From: Isochrysis galbana
Lineage: Eukaryota > Haptophyta > Isochrysidales > Isochrysidaceae
Reading direction: 5' to 3'
DNA length: 64,000 bases
Assembly (NCBI GenBank): GCA_018136815.1
Contig: CM030932.1
Coordinates: 4,998,407 to 5,062,406, forward strand
Shown here: piece by piece, positions 21,514-31,275 of the stretch
How positions within the stretch are numbered: position 1 is the stretch's first letter
How the letters are laid out: each line of letters starts with the position of its first letter
Notes under the pieces: generated by a model
Database searches by the model: none
What the model saw: only the letters and a program-made list of their open reading frames with translations
What the model was told of the DNA's origin: nothing
Program-made: the position numbers and the translations under genes

Positions 21514-21730
21514 TCCCTCTCTCTCTCTCCTCTCTCTCTCCCTCTCTCCCTCCCTCCCTCCCTCCCCCCTCCCTCTCTCCCCCCCCCCCCCCCTTCCTCT
21601 CTCTCTCTCCTCATCCTCCCTTCTCTTCTCCCAAGCCTCCCTCTCTCTCCTGCCTCCTCCTCTCTTCTGGCTCTCTCTCTCTCTCTCCATCTCCCTTCCT
21701 CTCTCTGCTCGTTCCTCCCCCCCTCCTCCC
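21281..21730. repeat. ~450-bp (CT)n microsatellite
   Basis: Nearly pure pyrimidine with long (CT) runs, CCCT variants and a 14-base poly-C. It lies about 350 bp upstream of the SET gene start. Confidence 0.95.
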
Positions 21731-22814
21731 CTTCTGATCTCCCCAGCCCACTTCACCCCCTTTTCTTTTCTTTGCTCTTGTCTCTCCCTGGCTGTTGAGA
21801 GCTCCATTTTTATTTTAGGTGTGGATTTTTAGTTGGCTTGAGAGATCGGTTTCATTTTGTGAACGCCGCCGTCCGCTGCTTCTCGCCCCTGCTTGTTCAC
21901 GTTTCCGTGTGTGCGAGAAGCAGCCTGGCGTTGCCTAGATTACTACTACTATATGTTATCCCCCAGGAGCCAACGCCCCCCAGGAGCCAACGCCCCCCAG
22001 GAGCTACCGGCTACCGGGGGCCCCCGAGAGCTATCGGGGGGAAATTTTCTCCCGATCGCCAACAGCCCCACCGAGAGCTATGTCGCATCCGCGATCGACT
22101 TCTGACCTTGCGTCTTTGTGCTCAATCGACCTTGTTGCCGCGGAGTTTTACTCGTAACTTGTAGAACTCTTCACTCGTAACTCGCCCCTCGCTCCTTGCT
22201 TGCCGTCGCGCCCCTTTGTGGCCTGTCTCGCTCCTGTTTCGCTCCTTCGCACCTTGGGCCTTGTTCGGCCTTTGGTCCCTCCTTGCTGTCGTTCCCCCGC
22301 GCTCGTTCTCGCCCTCGTCGTAGGTGTTCGTCGCTGCGGACTTTCCCCCGCGCGAAGCCTACCCTCTCGCCCCTTTCGGTTTACGCACGTAGATTCCCTC
22401 CTTACTTTCTACCTACTCGTTCGCGGTAACCGCCGTTCGCCGTCGGCTCTTCCGTCGCATCGTCGCTCTCTTGTCGGCTTTCTCTTCCTTGTTTCCTTCC
22501 TTCTGTGTCTTCCCCGCCCAGGTGGGAAAAATACGTTAGTGTGGAGGAATGTTGGGTGAAAGTCGAGTGCTGTAATATATTAATTAGGCGATCGCATAGC
22601 TTTATACTTTATACCATCTTCGCTAGCATTTATAACCACATAATGATTCTCGATTTGTTTTGAGAGTCGTTCCACCAAGTCCAAGTCCTCCATTTGTTTG
22701 TTGTATTCACGGCCACATTTTTTTGAGACCTCCTCCCTTCGTTTGAAGTGCGGATGCCTTCATCCCCTCCGCGTCAAACGAGGGGTACCAAATGAAGGCA
22801 AACGACCTTGCCCT

Positions 22815-22990
22815 TCTTTCTCTTCGATCTTCGAGAGAAAGAGAGAGCGGGCGCTCCACAACCCTAGGTCCTAGGCGTCCACGCGAAGTTTTTGACCGAG
22901 AACGAGAACGAGAGAATTATAACGATAAATACCGAACGAGGAGAAGAGGAGAAGAGAGAAGCCTAACGAGCGTCGATTCGCGAATGCGAC
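22815..22990 (+). repeat. Dispersed repeat G, copy 1
   Basis: Shares CTTCGAGAGAAAGAG, GGCGCTCCACAACCCTAG, TCCTAGGCGTCCACGCGAAG and AATTATAACGATAAATACCG with 26605-26763 in direct orientation, about 90% identical. Confidence 0.85.
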
Positions 22991-23437
22991 ATTTTTGATT
23001 TTGATCTTACGCCACTGTGTCTTACACGTAAAAAAAATCTCGTGAGTAGCTCGCCTCCCCCCCCCCCTTTCTCACTGTGGCTCCGATGTCCGACGCCTGT
23101 GACCCCCTGCCTAGTGACCCTTCCACGTACTCCGTCCCCAGTGTGTCGAGCCACCGAGCGCTCTGGCCGGGCCCTCCCTACCTCCCTACCAAGCCCACGG
23201 CTCGTGCCTGACGTCTCCCCAGCCTCCCTCGTCCCTCCCTACTCCTCATGTTCATATGAAGGCTGGTAAAGGTCCAAAGTTGCATCCGCACCTCCACCCC
23301 TACCAACACTAGCGATAGTATGGAGGTTGGGCGGGGTGGGGTGAGGACATTCGATCCCGTGACCCGGATGCACACCCCATCGTGCACACTGCTCATTGAA
23401 GATAGCGTTGGCAAAACACACGGCTGACGTCACGTTG

Positions 23438-25016
23438 TCACAGCTCAGATTCGTCCTCTTCTCCGTCGTCACCGTCTTGGGTGAGATCGATCACCTCGGG
23501 CGCCATGCCTCCTACCTCTCCCGCCGCCTCACCCTCCTCCCCATCTCCGTCCTCAGTTAGATCGTGCATCTCCATGGTAGGGGCTAATGCCACACCTGCT
23601 GATGCCACCTCCGTCCCTCCGCCAATGGCGCTGCGGGCTGCTGACGTGTCACGAGCACGCGCCTCCCGCATCTGCGCCATCTCGCGCTCCTTCTCGCGCT
23701 CCTCCTTCTTTCGAAGCCCATTATCCACATAAAAGTAGCGCACAATCGAACCCAAGTCCTTGGTCTTGACGGCTTCTTGTACCTAAGAGGCATTCGGCGA
23801 AGGCACCATGAAAGCGAGGTCGCCACGCGGTTGAGTTGACGGCACCTCTAGCCCTAGCGAACGGGGGACAGTCGCCGGCCTTCATCGGCACGCACCTGCC
23901 GTAGATCCTTCTTGCATTTGACGAGGGCGGAGCGAAAATGGCGCTCTTCTGCTTTGGTCCACAAATGCCTCTGGTTGGTCTTGGTCGCCGAAAGCCGCTC
24001 GGCGGCCGCATCGACAGAGTAGTCGCACTCATGCAACACCCTCAGAACAATCTCCGTGCCAGACTCGGGCCGTGATGCAAGGGCATCGGGGGGATTTGAA
24101 GGTGGTCCACCCACTAAGGGTAGCAACTTGTTCATGACAGACATCATCTCGGAAGAGGAGAAGGGATTCGCAGCCGCACTCCACAGCAGTGTGTCTGGCC
24201 TATCGGGAACAGCAGCAGGGTCGTAGGAGCTGACAGATGCCGCAGGCGGTACCTTCGCCTGGAACTCGTCACCTATTCGCGACTCAGTCACCACGGGCGG
24301 GGGCGGCTCATCGGCTACAAAGGGATTGGAGGGTGCAGTCAGTGAGTACACAGTGAAGTTGCCGTCTGAGAGGGAAGTGATGCGTAGCGGTGACAGGTAG
24401 AGCAGTGGGCCAGGGCGCACCAGTGAGTTTTCGACCACGAGGAGCGATGCCTCCAGACGCGTGCCGTTTGGCGTCCGTGATTGAGTTCTGCGGGCGTAGA
24501 CGCAACAGGGATAAGGGGTAAACCTCGCATGGCGCCCCCGACCGTCATGGCTGACACGCGTTCCGACAAGGAGGCAATGCGCACGCGCACCTGGCGGAAA
24601 ATGCGGCGATACGGACGGTCGTCAATCTCCTTGAATTTGGAGGGCATCTTTGTCCTCCTACCCGACTTGGAGAACCGCTCGGGCACTGGGAAGGGCTCGT
24701 CGATAATGAAGCGCGCAAAGTCGCGGTTGGTAGAGCCCCTCGGCCGACCCGGTCCGCGCCTGCCACGCCCGCCGCGCCCACGCGGCACGATCTCGTGCGT
24801 GGGCGGCGCAAGTGAGGCCGCGTTTGCCGCCGCCTTGTGCAGTCTGGCGAGCAGCTCCTCCTCTGCCGAGGGCTGCCGAGGGAAGAGAAGTGTGTGAAGG
24901 TGGAGCTCGAGTGCTTTCGGCTCCCTACCCCGCAGGATGGGCGGGTGGAACACGGGCTCGCGCGACCAGCGGTCGAGCTGCATGAGGATGGGAGAGTTGT
25001 GCAGCAGGTCCGACAT
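23438..25016 (-). CDS. ELM2-SANT chromatin corepressor-like protein with AT-hook, about three exons
   Basis: Start ATG 25016 (MSDLLHNSPILMQL). Exon 1 encodes an AT-hook-like basic stretch (RGRGGRGRRGPGRPRGS) and ends probably at 24591 (CAG|GTGCGC). The start of exon 2 is unresolved (about 24510-24445). Exon 2 encodes the ELM2 signature IGDEFQAKVP and a helical region, then the first part of SANT (HLWTKAEERHFRSALVKCKK). It ends at 23896 (CAG|GTGCGT). Exon 3 (23782-23438) begins VQEAVKTKDLGSIVRYFY, completing SANT, and ends with two acidic EVIDLTQDGD/MHDLTEDGD motifs, which resemble SUMO-interacting motifs. Splicing of 23783-23895 (113 nt, phase 0) restores a canonical SANT helix 3. ELM2-SANT proteins (MIER/MTA/RCOR type) recruit and activate class I histone deacetylases; that role is inferred. 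Confidence 0.8.
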
Positions 25017-25639
25017 GGCGTTGAGGGGGGGGAGGGAGAGAGGGGAACGAGCGGGAAGAGGTAGGAGGAAGGGGGGGGAGGGAGGGGGAGGGACCACTAC
25101 GGAACCCAAGGCGGAGAGTAAGAGCAAGACAGAGGGAGAGCCAGAGAGAGGGATACAAAGAACAAAAGAAGAGAGATCTTTGGGGGGGGGGGGGGGGGGG
25201 GGGTTGTTGGATGGAGGGGGAGAAGGAGGCACGGGGAGAGAATGATAGAGAGGGAGGGAGGAGAGAGTAGAATAGTTTGTAGTCGGGAGAGAGCAGAGAA
25301 GGGAGAACGAGGGAGCTGGAGGGCATAAGAGATTTCTGGGGAGGATGGCAGGGAGTAGGAGTAAAAAGGTGGTAACATTAAAAGATGTTGGCGCTGGGCC
25401 CCTCTCTCTCACCGGCAAGGGATCAATCGAGCAGACGCTCTCTCCCGCGGTGGGGATTTTTTTGGGGGTTGGCAGAGGTGGACCCCCACAGATCCATCGA
25501 TCGTCGTCCCAAGCTCAACCGCTCCACAGAGATCATCGTTTCATCGTCCGGCCGAGACGGACGTCGGAATCTAAAGGAGCTTGAAGGCCTGAAAACCAAA
25601 CGTCAACTATAAGCTATAAGCTTGAACGAGCCGTACTTA

Positions 25640-25780
25640 TGCAGTAGACAGTAAAAGTTAAGTATAGGCATAGGGCGGTCAAACAGAGCTTTTTAACTAC
25701 TGTTATGGGGGCACATTTTTTGCATTTTTGACCATTCTCCAAAGCCCACAACAAAACTCCTAGGGCTAGCCTAGGGGGGC
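25640..25780 (+). repeat. Dispersed repeat F, copy 1
   Basis: Shares TAGGGCGGTC(A/G)AACA, TTTTTGACC, TCTCC(A/G)AAGCCCA and AAAACTCCT(A/G)GG with 46055-46170 in the same order and orientation. Confidence 0.7.
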
Positions 25781-26399
25781 CACCTGCACATGTCTCCATG
25801 CAAATCTTCATCTTCGCCAGAAAATGGTGCGATTCTCCGATTCTCCTCCCTCCTCCCCCCTCGCCCCTCGCCCCTCCGCCCCCCTCCGCCCTTTCCCTTG
25901 CACACGCACAAGCTACACGCTCGGGGGCTCTACCGGTAATTAAAAAAAATCTGAAGAAAGTTAGAGGTCCTCCCATCGCTAACAAACACCGCCCTTATCT
26001 CTTATCTTCCCTCCCTCCACCTCTTTCCCTGCCCCCCTTCCGCCCCTTCATTCCCATTCCTTTTTCTTCGCCGGTTTCATCCGGGGTGCGGCCTTGGTAC
26101 ACTACCTAAGGCCTGGTTCGGAGCGTGAAGCGTTGGGTTCGGGCAGGCCGCAGGCCTTTTGCCTTTTGCGCTGCTGTTTTGTCTTGTGTGTGCGTGCCCG
26201 TCTGGGTACGTGTGAGGCGCGTAGATTCCATCTGGGTCCCGGGTATCACTATCCTAGATGGGAGAAACGTATTCACCGTTTTTCTACTAGATACTAGATT
26301 CTACGACGGACGAAGGCAAAAAACAGGCCGGTTTTTGCCGTTTTTGAAACCCCTTCCGTTTCTCTCCCTCCGTTTTTAGACGGGCGCGGGCCCAACTAA

Positions 26400-26560
26400 G
26401 TTTATACTTAGTTCAGCACAACTAAGTTTATACTTAGTTCGCCCATGGGGGGGCACGAGCCCCCCTCTCTCTCCACTCCTCCCCTGCCATGGGGGAGGAA
26501 CCACCCACTCTCCTGGCACGCCTGATGGCCTGCCAGGAGCACACTGTCATGCTGACCCAT
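26400..26560 (-). repeat. Dispersed repeat D, copy 2, with two palindromic AACTAAGT...ACTTAGTT termini
   Basis: Reverse complement of the 15822-15955 copy. Its end carries two tandem perfect palindromes (AACTAAGTATAAACTTAGTT type) at about 26394-26440. Confidence 0.8.
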
Positions 26561-26604
26561 CCCTCTCCCCACAGGCACGCCTGATTTGCCCGGGGAAACT
26601 TCCC

Positions 26605-26763
26605 TTCTCTTCGAGAGAAAGAGGGAGGGCGCTCCACAACCCTAGATCCTAGGCGTCCACGCGAAGTTTTTGACCGAGAATGAGAACGAGAGAATTATAA
26701 CGATAAATACCGAACGAAGAGAAGAAAGAAGCCTAGCGAGAGTCGATTCGCGAATGCGACATC
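26605..26763 (+). repeat. Dispersed repeat G, copy 2
   Basis: Direct match to 22815-22990; ends at TCGCGAATGCGACAT in both copies. Confidence 0.85.
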
Positions 26764-26789
26764 CACGGCCGCGTGTGCGGTGAGAATGA

Positions 26790-27040
26790 GAATATTAAAA
26801 GGTTTATATACGATAATATATAATATATCATATTCATATATATATATCATATATCATATATCATATTCATATACATGATACGTGATACGTGCGTAATACG
26901 TGATACGTGATACGTGCGTGCTAAGGGGTGTATCACGTATACACGCCCGTGTATCACGCATCTGCGCCCATGCCACATGGTCGACCGGTCGACCACATAA
27001 CATATGGTCGATTGTGGTCGACCACCAACCACTTCGAAGT
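26790..27040. repeat. AT-rich tandem/palindromic block
   Basis: (TATCATA)n-like units, then GATACGTGATACGTGCGTA repeats, then GTATCACGTATACACG and GGTCGACCGGTCGACC palindromes. The base composition is sharply different from the surroundings. Confidence 0.8.
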
Positions 27041-27622
27041 GCCATTTCGTGAATGATGAATGAGAATGAAGTGGAAGTGAGGCGACCACAGCCACAGCCG
27101 ACCACATCCACATATACTTTTTGTGGTCGGTCCACACACTTTATATGCACCGCTGTCCGCCCTTGTAAACACTTCTGTGCATAATGCGTCCACCGCAATA
27201 AACACTGGTTGTCCATATTCGATCGTCCACTCGATAAATACTACTACTATTTTGTCACGGACATATAGTATTTATATTTAGCATTCATCTGTTTGTTGTG
27301 ATATTGTAATACATGCATGTATGCCACTGGCGAGCTATTCATAGTGAGCGAGAGAGAGAGAGCAGAAAGCAACGCCCCCCCCCCCCCCCCCCTTCCAACG
27401 ACCGACCTAGAGAGAGGGGCGAGGAGGAGAGGAGAGGAGAGGAGAGGAGAGGAGAGTAGAGGAGAAAAGAGAGGGTTAGAGAGGAGAGGAGAGAGGAGTC
27501 TTCGTTCGGGAGAGGGAGGGAAGGTTCGGGAGGGGAGAGGGGAGGGGGGGGTTGAGGTGGGGGGAGGGCCGGCAGTGGAGAACCGAGGCGGCGGTGGCCC
27601 TGCTCAGCGTGCCTGCTGCTCG

Positions 27623-30600
27623 ATGACTCACCCTCCGATTGACGAGCCTATCGTCCTTGGTGTGTACGAGGAGCTCTGGCGTGCAAACGCCCGTATCCGT
27701 ATCCCTCAGACTCTCTTGTGGCGCAACGGCAAGATTGTTGGCTGGTTCTTCACCTCTCGGCAGCGGGAGCCGGAAGGGCCAAAGCTGATGCGTAAGAACT
27801 CGTCGACGATGCAGCAGCCCTATTTGCACGCTAAGATCCTCGAAGCATTCACCAAGGGCTTCTCGGGAGCGCCGCATGAGGCGGTCGCACGATACATTGG
27901 CAGTCAGACCGCCGGCGGCCCGGCGGCCATTGTGCACTTGACGAAGCACGGGCTTCAGGACTTCCTGGCGGGGAAGACAGGGGGGGACGTTAAGGGACAT
28001 GGCGTATTACAGCAGTGGTTCCCACCGTCGGGCGAGAATGCGTACGGCGTGCGCTGCCTCTGGACGTCGCATCGGTGCGGGCTCGAGATCATGCAGAACA
28101 CGCATTCACACCGCGATGCCAAGGTGGAGCTCTCGCACCGACTGGCAACCTTTGAGGGGCCATGCCGTTCAGTCGTCGCCATCGCCACCATGACGGCCAA
28201 CCTACGGCGCTCAGCGACCCAGCTCGCGGACGAGGCGGCCGCCGCACTCGACGCGCTGCTCATGCCGATGCGCCGCGTGTGGGCATTGGACTTGACGCTC
28301 TTGCCCGACTCGCGCGGAGTGTTCCACTTCTCGTGGTGCTCACGCGTGGCGCTCGCTGAGCGGGGGGAAGATGGCGTATACCGAAAGATGTACGTGACGC
28401 CTGATCCCGCGAAGACGGCCGCCCTGCGCGCGTATGAGATGACGCGGCGGGAGGTCGAGGCAGGGCGTATCCAGTACAGCCCGGCTATCGAGCAAATACA
28501 GCGGAGCCGCATCGCAACGGCGAGCGGCTCCAGGGCGAATCCTTCCTCCGGCGGAGGCGCCTCGAGCCGAGGCGTCGAATCCAGCATTGGAGTCTCAGAG
28601 CCAGGGGAGGACAACGACGAGAAGCATGACATTGCCCGACAGGGTTTGCCGCCCGAGCTTGAGGGGGTACCGCTCGATGAGTTAGACGAGGCTGAAAAGG
28701 CGTACAAGGAGAAGTTCGCACGCGAGAAGGCGGCGGCGCGAGCGGCCGAGCTTCAGGCGGAATCAAAGCGAGAGCCGGCAGCTCTTGCACGAGCGCACAA
28801 GCTATTCGACGAACTGGACAGCGCTGGCACAGGCTCCGTGTCGCGCGCCGCCTATGCGGTGCGTTTGGAGAGCGACGCTCTGCTTGACCACTTACTAAAG
28901 CAAGGCAACGGCTCCAGCACCAAGCACGACATTAAGAGTCTGATGGGCCTCGATTCCGATGGCTCTCAAAATATTACATGGGAGGAGTTCCTTGCCGCTG
29001 CAGGACTCGCTGGCGTCGAGGCCTTCTGGTCCACCTCCTCCAATGAGGCGAGGTATTACGAATCAATCCAGCTAGGCGACGACGAGCGGGAAACCGAGGT
29101 TGGGCCACCGCCGAGTCAAGCCTACGTTCCCGAGGGCTACGTGCCCAAGCCGCCACCCAAGGGCCCGGCGGTACGCGATGGCACTATCTTCCATGTACCC
29201 AGCTATGGCATGACCACCTATCAGGAGCCGCCGTGGATGTCCAGGTCGTACGCTCTCGAGAAGGGGCCGCTACCCGACCCGGCCCCGCCGCGAATCGCGC
29301 CGATTGGCGGCACACACTGGCTACCACTCCACCTGCAGCAGGCGGTCTTTGACGATGAGTTTGGGATGGATGATCAGGAAGCCGACTCGGCCATCGACGA
29401 CGCGACATTGGCACGGTTGGCGGAGATTCAGGCGCGGCTTGAACGGGGCGATGAGCTCAGCGCGAAAGAAGTCGAAACCCTACGCATTTGCGAACAGATT
29501 GCGCAAGGCGACCGCCGCGCGGAAGACGTTTGGGCTGAAGCGGAGGTTGCGCATCCGGCGGAGCGTGGAGGGGGCAACGCGAAGGCTTGGATGCGAAAGT
29601 GGAATGATGGGGAGTCCTCCAGGGTTACGGCCGCTCCCCCTCCTCTGCGAAGGATTGAGGCTCCCTCGTCTCGGGATGCGTCGACTCCGGCCCACCGGCC
29701 AACCTCGACTCGGGGGAAGCGGAATGGTTCGGCACGGTCACAGAGAAGTAGCATCCCGTCGAGCCCAGAAGCGCTGCGTGTAAGCTCGGACGTGGCTTGG
29801 TCGGGCTTGACATCCGACCAGCTTAGCTCCGACCCAGAGGCCATACTTGAACTCTTTCGTGCCTCCAGGGAGGCTGACACCAAAGCGGAGGAGCGAAAGG
29901 AGACAGCCGTCCGTGCAGCCCGTGCCATAGAAGCGCTGACGACCCAGACGGCCGAATGGAGATCTGGATTGGCCTCACCTCGAGCTGCAAGTTCCGCAGG
30001 CTCGGCGCGCAATGTAATTGCTCCTAGGCAGGTGTACCCGTCCGTCTCTCCTTGCTCGATGCGCGTCGGTGCCTCCCCCGCTCCGTTGCGCTCCTCCTCA
30101 GTAAGCCTCCCCAAAGCTGCTATGGGCACGCCGCGCCCATCGAGCACACATGTGCGTGCTCGGCACTTGCCTATCAATCGTCCTTCTAAGGCTGAGATCG
30201 ACGCGGATGTCCACGCTCTCACGGCATTGCACTCAGCCGAAGCCTCTCGCCGGCAGCGGCTTTCCTCTTGTTCGGGAGGCACGCCACACGTGCGCGCGAC
30301 CGCGGAGTTGGGCGTCCGCGCGATGTCGCCCACGCAAGTCGCGTCGCGCGCACAGCTGCGTTCCGCACCTGTCACCTCCAAGGGGCGGAGGATGGTGATG
30401 GAGCGCCCCGGTGCCAGTGCGCCATCAAGCGATCAGCTACCGTCCCTCCGACCTCCTAGCGCTAGGGGGGGGTTCGATGGCGGATGGGAAGAGCGGCAGA
30501 GGAGCCAAGCTGAGCTGCTTGCTGGATCTTTGCCGCGCTCCATGGTACGAGCGGTCCGATCGTACAAGAGCGGGATGGTCGAGCAAGGCGCCCTCTTCCG

Positions 30601-30733
30601 GCCAAACCTCACAAGGACCAACAGCTTTAGACATGGAAGTGCGCAAACAAGGCCGGTTTCGACCAAAGGGGTCCGCGGTCTCAGACTGCAAAGTGAATTT
30701 GAGCCCGAGCCACCGATGGACGACATCATATAG
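27623..30733 (+). CDS. Large EF-hand-containing protein of unknown function
   Basis: 1036 residues from ATG 27623 (MTHPPIDEPIVLGVYEELWR); a GA-rich leader precedes it in frame and is treated as untranslated. The N-terminal ~260 residues form a folded-looking block (RIPQTLLWRNGKIVGWFFTS, YGVRCLWTSHRCGLEIMQ, MRRVWALDLTLLPDSRGVFH) that I do not recognise. Residues about 388-457 form an EF-hand pair: HKLFDELDSAGTGSVSRAAY (degenerate loop 1) and LMGLDSDGSQNITWEEFLAA (loop 2 with D.D.S.NITWEEF). The rest is Pro/Ser/Arg-rich and probably disordered, with short charged helices. Presumably it is a Ca2+-responsive cytoskeletal or flagellar scaffold; that is a guess from composition. Single exon, no defects. 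Confidence 0.8.
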   Translation: MTHPPIDEPIVLGVYEELWRANARIRIPQTLLWRNGKIVGWFFTSRQREPEGPKLMRKNSSTMQQPYLHAKILEAFTKGFSGAPHEAVARYIGSQTAGGPAAIVHLTKHGLQDFLAGKTGGDVKGHGVLQQWFPPSGENAYGVRCLWTSHRCGLEIMQNTHSHRDAKVELSHRLATFEGPCRSVVAIATMTANLRRSATQLADEAAAALDALLMPMRRVWALDLTLLPDSRGVFHFSWCSRVALAERGEDGVYRKMYVTPDPAKTAALRAYEMTRREVEAGRIQYSPAIEQIQRSRIATASGSRANPSSGGGASSRGVESSIGVSEPGEDNDEKHDIARQGLPPELEGVPLDELDEAEKAYKEKFAREKAAARAAELQAESKREPAALARAHKLFDELDSAGTGSVSRAAYAVRLESDALLDHLLKQGNGSSTKHDIKSLMGLDSDGSQNITWEEFLAAAGLAGVEAFWSTSSNEARYYESIQLGDDERETEVGPPPSQAYVPEGYVPKPPPKGPAVRDGTIFHVPSYGMTTYQEPPWMSRSYALEKGPLPDPAPPRIAPIGGTHWLPLHLQQAVFDDEFGMDDQEADSAIDDATLARLAEIQARLERGDELSAKEVETLRICEQIAQGDRRAEDVWAEAEVAHPAERGGGNAKAWMRKWNDGESSRVTAAPPPLRRIEAPSSRDASTPAHRPTSTRGKRNGSARSQRSSIPSSPEALRVSSDVAWSGLTSDQLSSDPEAILELFRASREADTKAEERKETAVRAARAIEALTTQTAEWRSGLASPRAASSAGSARNVIAPRQVYPSVSPCSMRVGASPAPLRSSSVSLPKAAMGTPRPSSTHVRARHLPINRPSKAEIDADVHALTALHSAEASRRQRLSSCSGGTPHVRATAELGVRAMSPTQVASRAQLRSAPVTSKGRRMVMERPGASAPSSDQLPSLRPPSARGGFDGGWEERQRSQAELLAGSLPRSMVRAVRSYKSGMVEQGALFRPNLTRTNSFRHGSAQTRPVSTKGVRGLRLQSEFEPEPPMDDII

Positions 30734-31275
30734 GAGCATGGGTCACCCCCTCTCGGCGTGTTTCTTCTCATCTCGCATTGTGGTGGTTCATCGCCGTGGG
30801 GGAGGTAGAACACTAATTTTGCGTGTTGGGCTGCCTTAGCTTGCTCGCTCTACTTGTTTGATGGGAAGAGGGCGTGAATTTGTGGTTTAACGGGAGTGAC
30901 GCAAACGCAGATGCCGGGAGCGATGTGCTTTCGTTACCGTGGAGTTCGAAGCAACCTGTTTCGGATCGCGGGCTATTTTCGTGAGTTCTAGTAGTACTTC
31001 TACCCACACAGGAGGGCGCAAACAAAGTTCTAAGTGGGGCCCAAGAAACCTATCTACAGGAGCTATCTGAGAAAATAATTAATAATAGAGGGTTTTTGCA
31101 GGCCGCAATAGGGCCCCAACAGCCCCCCGCCCCAACAGTGCCGGGGCGCTGTTGAGGCTCTATTGCGGCCGTCCTGCAAAAGGAGAAAACCGCGTTTTCC
31201 TCTCAATAGCGGTCTTCTCAACCGCGGTAGAGCGGTCTGCGGCAGTACGCAGGGGTGCGATGCCGACGCGCCCCT
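30734..31275. other. Intergenic with a foldback element
   Basis: Apart from the hairpin at 31094-31185, nothing recognisable. Confidence 0.45.
31094..31185. repeat. Long imperfect hairpin / foldback element
   Basis: The left arm TTTTTGCAGGCCGCAATAGGG and the right arm CTATTGCGGCCGTCCTGCAAAA are inverted repeats with a 3-base bulge. An inner CAACAGC/GCTGTTG pair extends the stem. Confidence 0.8.

Larger units (their letters stand above)
20932..23437. other. Intergenic: giant CT tract and repeats
   Basis: CT-rich from about 20990. The core (CT)n microsatellite is at 21281-21730. An 18-bp tandem CCCCCCAGGAGCCAACGC (x2.5) lies at 21962-22010. A CT-rich open stretch to 22559 resembles LTR-leader composition but matches nothing here. 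A repeat copy lies at 22815-22990. No gene is supported. Confidence 0.55.
25017..27622. other. Intergenic: homopolymers, dispersed repeats, AT-rich palindromic block
   Basis: Poly-G (about 25183-25203), repeat F copy (25640-25780), repeat D (26400-26560), repeat G (26605-26763), an AT-rich/palindromic block (26790-27040), and a GA-rich region with a poly-C just before the next gene (27345-27560). No gene is supported. Confidence 0.55.

Noticed and set aside
23340..23370. ATTCGATCCCG resembling a tRNA B box
   Set aside because: No T-arm pairing, no A box at the right distance and no acceptor stem.
29428..30381. 317-codon minus-strand frame
   Set aside because: Antisense of the EF-hand protein's disordered tail.
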